Shown here: positions 60,488 to 64,000 of the stretch, one piece after another
How the letters are laid out: every line of letters begins with the position of its first letter
Position numbering within the stretch: position 1 is the first letter of the stretch
Assembly (NCBI GenBank): GCA_902774185.1
Contig: CACYHE010000008.1
Span: 1-64,000 of the forward strand
From: an uncultured Bacteroidales bacterium
GTDB taxonomy: Bacteria > Bacteroidota > Bacteroidia > Bacteroidales > Paludibacteraceae
Reading direction: 5' to 3'
Length of the DNA stretch: 64,000 bases
Position numbers and translations under genes: made by a program
The notes under the pieces: generated by a model
Database searches by the model: none
Seen by the model: the letters and a program-made list of their open reading frames with translations, nothing else
What the model was told of the DNA's origin: nothing

Positions 60488-62497
60488 TTACAGCAGCTTC
60501 TTCACTTGGTCATAGACGTTCTGGGCGGTGAAGCCGAGTTTTTCGTCGAGGACCTTGTAAGGAGCGGAGAAACCGAAGGAGTTGAGGCCCCAGATCGCAC
60601 CGTTCTCGCCCACGAGGGACTCGAGGGTGCAAGGTAAGCCCGCGGTCATACCGAAACGCTTAACGCCTTTCGGGAGAACGGATTCTTGATACTCTTTCGG
60701 TTGCTCGCGGAAGAGACCTTCGGACGGAACGCTTACTATCTGCAGGCGTACACCCTCTGCACGCAGCAGTTCTGCGCCGGCGAGTAGGGTAGATACCTCT
60801 GAGCCGGAAGCCAACAGAACGACCTGCGGGTTCTCATCTTTGGATACGATATATGCACCTTTGCGGAAACCGTCGAGGTTGACGTTTGGCACCGGAGCGA
60901 TGTCCTGACGACTCAGGATGAGTGCCGTCGGAGTATCCGTGTTCTCGAGTGCTGCACGCCAAGCAAGGGTGGTCTCCTCGGCATCAGCCGGACGAAGCAC
61001 CAACATCGACGGAGCGCCGTGGTGGTTATGCAGTTTCTCCATCAGACGGATCTGTGCTTCCTGCTCCACCGGTTCATGGGTAGGACCGTCTTCGCCTACA
61101 CGGAACGCATCGTGGCTCCAGATGAACTTAACCGGAAGCTCCATGAGGGCAGCCATACGAACGGCAGGTTTCATATAATCGCTGAACACGAAGAACGTAC
61201 CGCATGCCGGAATGATACCGCCATGCAGCGCCATACCGATACATACGCAAGCCATCGTCAGTTCGGCTACACCGGCCTGTAAGAACTGACCACTGAAATC
61301 ACCCTTGGTTAGTGCGTGGGTCTTCTTGAGGAAGCCGTCCGTCTTATCTGAGTTCGAGAGATCAGCGGACGAAACAATCATGTTTCCTACATGCTCCGCT
61401 AAGAAAGAGAGCACCTTACCGCTTGCATTACGCGTTGCGTCACCGGCTTTCTGCTCGATGAGACTCCAATCCACACAAGGCGTCTCACCGGACATGAAGG
61501 TCTCATACTCATTGGCTGCTAACGGGTTCGCTTGCTTCCACTCGTAATAAGCCTCATATCGTTTGTTGCATATCTCACGCAGTTCGGCTGCACGATCATC
61601 ATACAGTTTCTTCACTTCAGGGAAGATGACGAACGGGTTCGCCGGGTCGCCGCCAAGATGCTCGATGGTCTTCTCAAACGAAGCACCGGCTTTGCTGAGC
61701 GGTGCACCGTGCGTGGCACATTTGCCTTCCCAACTGGCACCCTCTGCCGTCACGCAGCCTTTGCCCATGGTCGTATGACCGATGATGAGGGACGGTTCGC
61801 CTTTATGTGCTTTAGCACGTATGATCGCTTCACGAATAGCGTCAGGGTCATTACCCGGTATCTCTTGCACGAACCATCCCCATGCTTGGTATTTGGCAGC
61901 CACATCTTCCGATGTCACTTCGCCGCATTCGGTGGAGAGCTGAATGGTGTTGGAGTCATAGAACATGACGAGGTTATCCAAACCCAGGTGACCTGCCAAG
62001 CGACCTGCCCCCTGCGAGATCTCCTCTTGCACACCGCCATCCGAGATGAAGGCATAGATAGTAGGATTATGAATCGCTCCGTAACGGGTGTTGAACCATT
62101 TGGCGGCAATCGCTGCGCCTACTGCAAAGGTATGACCTTGTCCCAACGGACCGGAAGTGTTCTCGATCATGCGCTCTACCTCACGCTCCGGGTGGCCCGG
62201 TGTAACCGAACCCCATTGACGCAGGTTCTGCAGGTCCTCCAATGTGAACTTACCTGCCAGGCAGAGTTGGCTATAAAGCATCGGAGCCATGTGACCCGGA
62301 TCCAAGAAGAAACGGTCTCTTGCTTCCCAACCCGCATTGTCCGGATCGTATTCCAGAAACTCACTGAAGAGTACATTGATAAAGTCTGCGCCTCCCATGG
62401 CTCCACCCGGGTGACCACTCTTCGCTTTCTCTACGGCTGCGGCTGCTAAAATGCGAATGTTGTCCGCTGCACGATTCATTAATTGTGTCTTGTTCAT
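60488..62497 (-). CDS. tkt: Transketolase
   Basis: 669 aa. It transfers two-carbon units between sugar phosphates with thiamine diphosphate. Family features: KSGHPGGAMGGADF, MAPMLYSQL, GPLGQGHTFAVGAAIA, the ThDP motif region ISDGGVQEEISQGAGRLAGH, THEPVEQEAQIRLMEKL and the C-terminal domain. Start ATG at 62497 (MNKTQLMNRAADN). A heptad array lies immediately upstream. In the ThDP motif, the segment after GDG-type GG differs slightly (SDGGVQEEIS), a common variant. Confidence 0.95.
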   Translation of the reverse strand: MNKTQLMNRAADNIRILAAAAVEKAKSGHPGGAMGGADFINVLFSEFLEYDPDNAGWEARDRFFLDPGHMAPMLYSQLCLAGKFTLEDLQNLRQWGSVTPGHPEREVERMIENTSGPLGQGHTFAVGAAIAAKWFNTRYGAIHNPTIYAFISDGGVQEEISQGAGRLAGHLGLDNLVMFYDSNTIQLSTECGEVTSEDVAAKYQAWGWFVQEIPGNDPDAIREAIIRAKAHKGEPSLIIGHTTMGKGCVTAEGASWEGKCATHGAPLSKAGASFEKTIEHLGGDPANPFVIFPEVKKLYDDRAAELREICNKRYEAYYEWKQANPLAANEYETFMSGETPCVDWSLIEQKAGDATRNASGKVLSFLAEHVGNMIVSSADLSNSDKTDGFLKKTHALTKGDFSGQFLQAGVAELTMACVCIGMALHGGIIPACGTFFVFSDYMKPAVRMAALMELPVKFIWSHDAFRVGEDGPTHEPVEQEAQIRLMEKLHNHHGAPSMLVLRPADAEETTLAWRAALENTDTPTALILSRQDIAPVPNVNLDGFRKGAYIVSKDENPQVVLLASGSEVSTLLAGAELLRAEGVRLQIVSVPSEGLFREQPKEYQESVLPKGVKRFGMTAGLPCTLESLVGENGAIWGLNSFGFSAPYKVLDEKLGFTAQNVYDQVKKLL

Positions 62498-62500
62498 AGT

Positions 62501-62528
62501 AAATATCAAATATCAAATTTCAAATTTC
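62501..62528 (-). repeat. Heptad array (AAATATC)x2 (AAATTTC)x2
   Basis: 28 bases between transketolase and the next gene; the last unit supplies part of the stop codon of the upstream gene. Confidence 0.85.
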
Positions 62529-63117
62529 AAAACCTCCATCCTAGGTAGTAGTTTAACCCCCAACCGATATTGTCTCTGGCTCCGAACCCGGGGATGTATT
62601 CGGGGATATCCTCTCCTTTGCGGGTAAACAGCACCTTCAATCGTCCCATCCAACCCATGTAAAAAGCGGTGTTGTTCACTTCGCAGATCTCCACCTGACA
62701 ACCGGCATCTATCTCTCCCCAGCAATCGGTCCGTTTGGACTGCATCCCTGTTCCGATACGTGCACCGATGAGCAAGGCGTGCGGACTGTTCGGATGTTTC
62801 TTGAGCATGTTGATATCACAACCTACTCGAAAAAATCCGCCTTGTCCTTGGTATGCCACCGTGTCGCTTCGCATCAGTTGTCCGCCTGCATAACCGAGTT
62901 CGAGAGTAGGGTAGTACCGTTTCGCCAAACGGACGTTCACCGCTACCTCATACTGCTGCATCTTCCAGTTATTCAACGCCGGAACGACAATGGGCGAAGC
63001 GATATCAAATTTCACCTGCGTTCCCATGTAGATACTGTCGTTCTTGGCTGTCAACTGTTGGCAGTTCGCCGTAAGCAGCAGGATCAGTACTATGTTACAT
63101 AAGCGTCTTAGCTTCAT
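62527..63117 (-). CDS. Small outer-membrane beta-barrel protein
   Basis: 196 aa. A signal peptide (LCNIVLILLLTANCQQLTA) is followed by alternating strands (YMGTQVKFDIASPIVVPALN, YEVAVNVRLAKRYYPTLELG, HALLIGARIGTGMQ, AFYMGWMGRLKVLFTRKG) ending in GLNYYLGWRF, a typical barrel C-terminus. The spacing resembles the Bacteroidota DUF6048 group, but I am not certain. It overlaps the upstream gene by 23 bases and is co-transcribed with it. Confidence 0.65.
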   Translation of the reverse strand: MKLRRLCNIVLILLLTANCQQLTAKNDSIYMGTQVKFDIASPIVVPALNNWKMQQYEVAVNVRLAKRYYPTLELGYAGGQLMRSDTVAYQGQGGFFRVGCDINMLKKHPNSPHALLIGARIGTGMQSKRTDCWGEIDAGCQVEICEVNNTAFYMGWMGRLKVLFTRKGEDIPEYIPGFGARDNIGWGLNYYLGWRF

Positions 63118-63625
63118 TCTTCAGCATCTCGATGGCTTTATCTGTAGGGGTAGTACCGTTACTCATATAGGCGGTCAGCAAGGCAGTCGCATAGGTTTGC
63201 GCATTGGCATCTTGCGGTATCTGCGCCATGATGGCGATGACGAACGAGGCCATCTGATCCCGTGCACTGATCACCGCATCCCACACTTCGTTGCTCACAT
63301 AAACCTGCTGACTCTGGTTGTGGTCAAACTCCATACGGATCGTCTGGAGCAGATATTGCTGTACTTGTCCGACCGTCCATGTGTTCAGCGCTTCCGGCTC
63401 GTTCTTGCGCAACTCCATCAACATATGTTCCGGCTTCGTTCGTTCCAATAACAAAGCCAGACGCTCATAAGCGCGTAAACGGATAGGAGAAACGGCTTTC
63501 TGACTCTCTCGTTTCAAGTCCCATTGTCGTTTCCGCTCCTCATTTTTGTAAAACGTATGAAGGATAAACCAGAAACCCAAAATCATCACTGCCACCAGCA
63601 GTATATAGGGTAAAATCTGTGCCAT
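63095..63625 (-). CDS. Single-span membrane protein of unknown function (Bacteroidota type)
   Basis: 176 aa. One N-terminal membrane helix (LPYILLVAVMILGFWFILHTF) is followed by a charged cytoplasmic helical domain (RLRAYERLALLLERTKPEHML, QVQQYLLQTIRMEFDHNQSQQ, VWDAVISARDQMASFVIAIM). The family occurs widely in Bacteroidota without a known role; the number DUF7935 may apply, with low certainty. It is read from the promoter at 63650-63682 and overlaps the downstream barrel gene. Confidence 0.6.
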   Translation of the reverse strand: MAQILPYILLVAVMILGFWFILHTFYKNEERKRQWDLKRESQKAVSPIRLRAYERLALLLERTKPEHMLMELRKNEPEALNTWTVGQVQQYLLQTIRMEFDHNQSQQVYVSNEVWDAVISARDQMASFVIAIMAQIPQDANAQTYATALLTAYMSNGTTPTDKAIEMLKNEAKTLM

Positions 63626-63649
63626 TTTATAATGTCATTATAAATTCGC

Positions 63650-63682
63650 CGCAAAATTACAAAAAAAAAATGACATACGCAA
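63650..63682 (-). promoter_or_regulatory. Promoter of the single-span membrane protein gene
   Basis: Minus strand: TTGCGTATGTCA from 63682, TAATTTTGCG at 63659-63650, spacing 23. Overlaps the 50-bp repeat as at 5964. Confidence 0.8.
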
Positions 63683-63711
63683 GCGTATGCCATTCTTTTC
63701 GCGATTTTTTT
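63662..63711 (-). repeat. 50-bp terminator/promoter repeat, copy 2
   Basis: Exact reverse complement of 5935-5984. It lies 27 bases after the murG stop and provides both a hairpin with a T run and the -33 element of the following promoter, the same gene-to-gene context as copy 1. Confidence 0.8.
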
Positions 63712-63737
63712 CGCTTTTCCCTTTTCCGGATATCCAT

Positions 63738-64000
63738 TTATTTCGCTTTTTTGGCCAGTTTAATCACCTCTTCGGCGATACGTTTGGCAGAGTCTGTTTG
63801 AGCCAGTTTCAGCACATTGGTATGTAACTCTTCCAATCGTTTTTTATTACCGATCAACTCCAATGCCGTAGGGATGAGTTGTTCGGCAGCATCGACATCA
63901 CGCACCAAAACAGCAGCCTCTTTGTTAACCAATGCCATCGCATTATGCGTCTGATGGTCCTCGGCTACGTTGGGGGACGGAACCAGTATAGCCGGTTTAC
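63738..64000 (-). CDS. murG: MurG, UDP-GlcNAc:lipid I transferase (3' end only)
   Basis: The reading frame enters from beyond the window edge with PAILVPSPNVAEDHQTHNAM, the conserved sugar-nucleotide-binding segment of MurG, then ALVNKEAAVLV and the helical C-terminus ending in LAKKAK. MurG makes lipid II at the cytoplasmic face of the membrane. About 85 C-terminal residues are present; the 5' part is outside. Confidence 0.88.
   Translation of the reverse strand, partial: KPAILVPSPNVAEDHQTHNAMALVNKEAAVLVRDVDAAEQLIPTALELIGNKKRLEELHTNVLKLAQTDSAKRIAEEVIKLAKKAK

Overview
The window looks like a chromosomal segment of an anaerobic Bacteroidales bacterium (phylum Bacteroidota). The evidence is the promoter type (a -7 box of the form TAnnTTTGCA with a -33 TTG box in place of TTGACA/TATAAT), a TonB-dependent receptor followed by a DUF4249 lipoprotein, a lipid-anchored TamA homologue, a PPi-dependent phosphofructokinase, rubrerythrin with its rubredoxin domain first, class I fumarase, and the DUF4293 and LytTR families. 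I see no rRNA, CRISPR array, transposase gene or prophage.

Layout. 1-5930: a cell-envelope cluster (formylglycine-enzyme-like protein, caspase-like protease, PD40/OmpA protein, TPR-like protein). 6082-16683: fumarase followed by a long same-strand run (degenerate M23 protein, dxr, rseP, TonB receptor, DUF4249, hexapeptide acetyltransferase, DUF4293, MscS channel). 16646-18486 (minus): rlmN and a membrane LytTR regulator, divergent from a 31-aa membrane peptide and an SGNH-like protein. 19254-26975 (minus): yidC, a beta-barrel protein, deoD, kdsB, mfd. 27175-28370: a deletion remnant of a DUF2442 gene and a secreted protein. 28942-40473: thrS, a TrmH-type methyltransferase (minus), tamL, rnhB, sppA, lpxK, an MsbA-like ABC exporter, mnmA. 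40503-47056 (minus): rubrerythrin, SulP transporter, tRNA-Gln, a TPR protein, pfp, two small exported proteins. 47651-49411: a membrane Ser/Thr kinase divergent from a putative DNA-binding protein. 49484-54557: ispG, tRNA-Lys, a small accessory patch, leuS. 54659-60477 is the accessory part: a structured leader with a small basic protein, a nuclease-methyltransferase (type ISP-like), and wrecked KilA-N and Fic genes. 60488-64000 (minus): transketolase, two envelope proteins and the 3' end of murG.

Three patterns cut across the genes. First, almost every promoter I can recognise has a -33 region built on TTGCATAT or the palindrome TTGCATATATGCAA, placed exactly 23 bases upstream of the -7 box. 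In two divergent gene pairs one such palindrome serves both directions with mirror-image spacing. Second, short arrays of about four heptanucleotide units (for example CTCAACT x4, GTTGAAA x4, GTGTAAT x4) sit in leaders and also inside conserved genes (dxr, rlmN, mfd, the TrmH methyltransferase, tamL, mnmA, a TPR gene). Longer palindromic insert modules occur in mfd and the TrmH gene. Third, accessory genes (DUF2442, KilA-N, Fic) have lost their middles while keeping both ends; in Fic the missing part is the catalytic motif.

All assignments come from reading the sequence and from knowledge of the families; no database or folding program was run.
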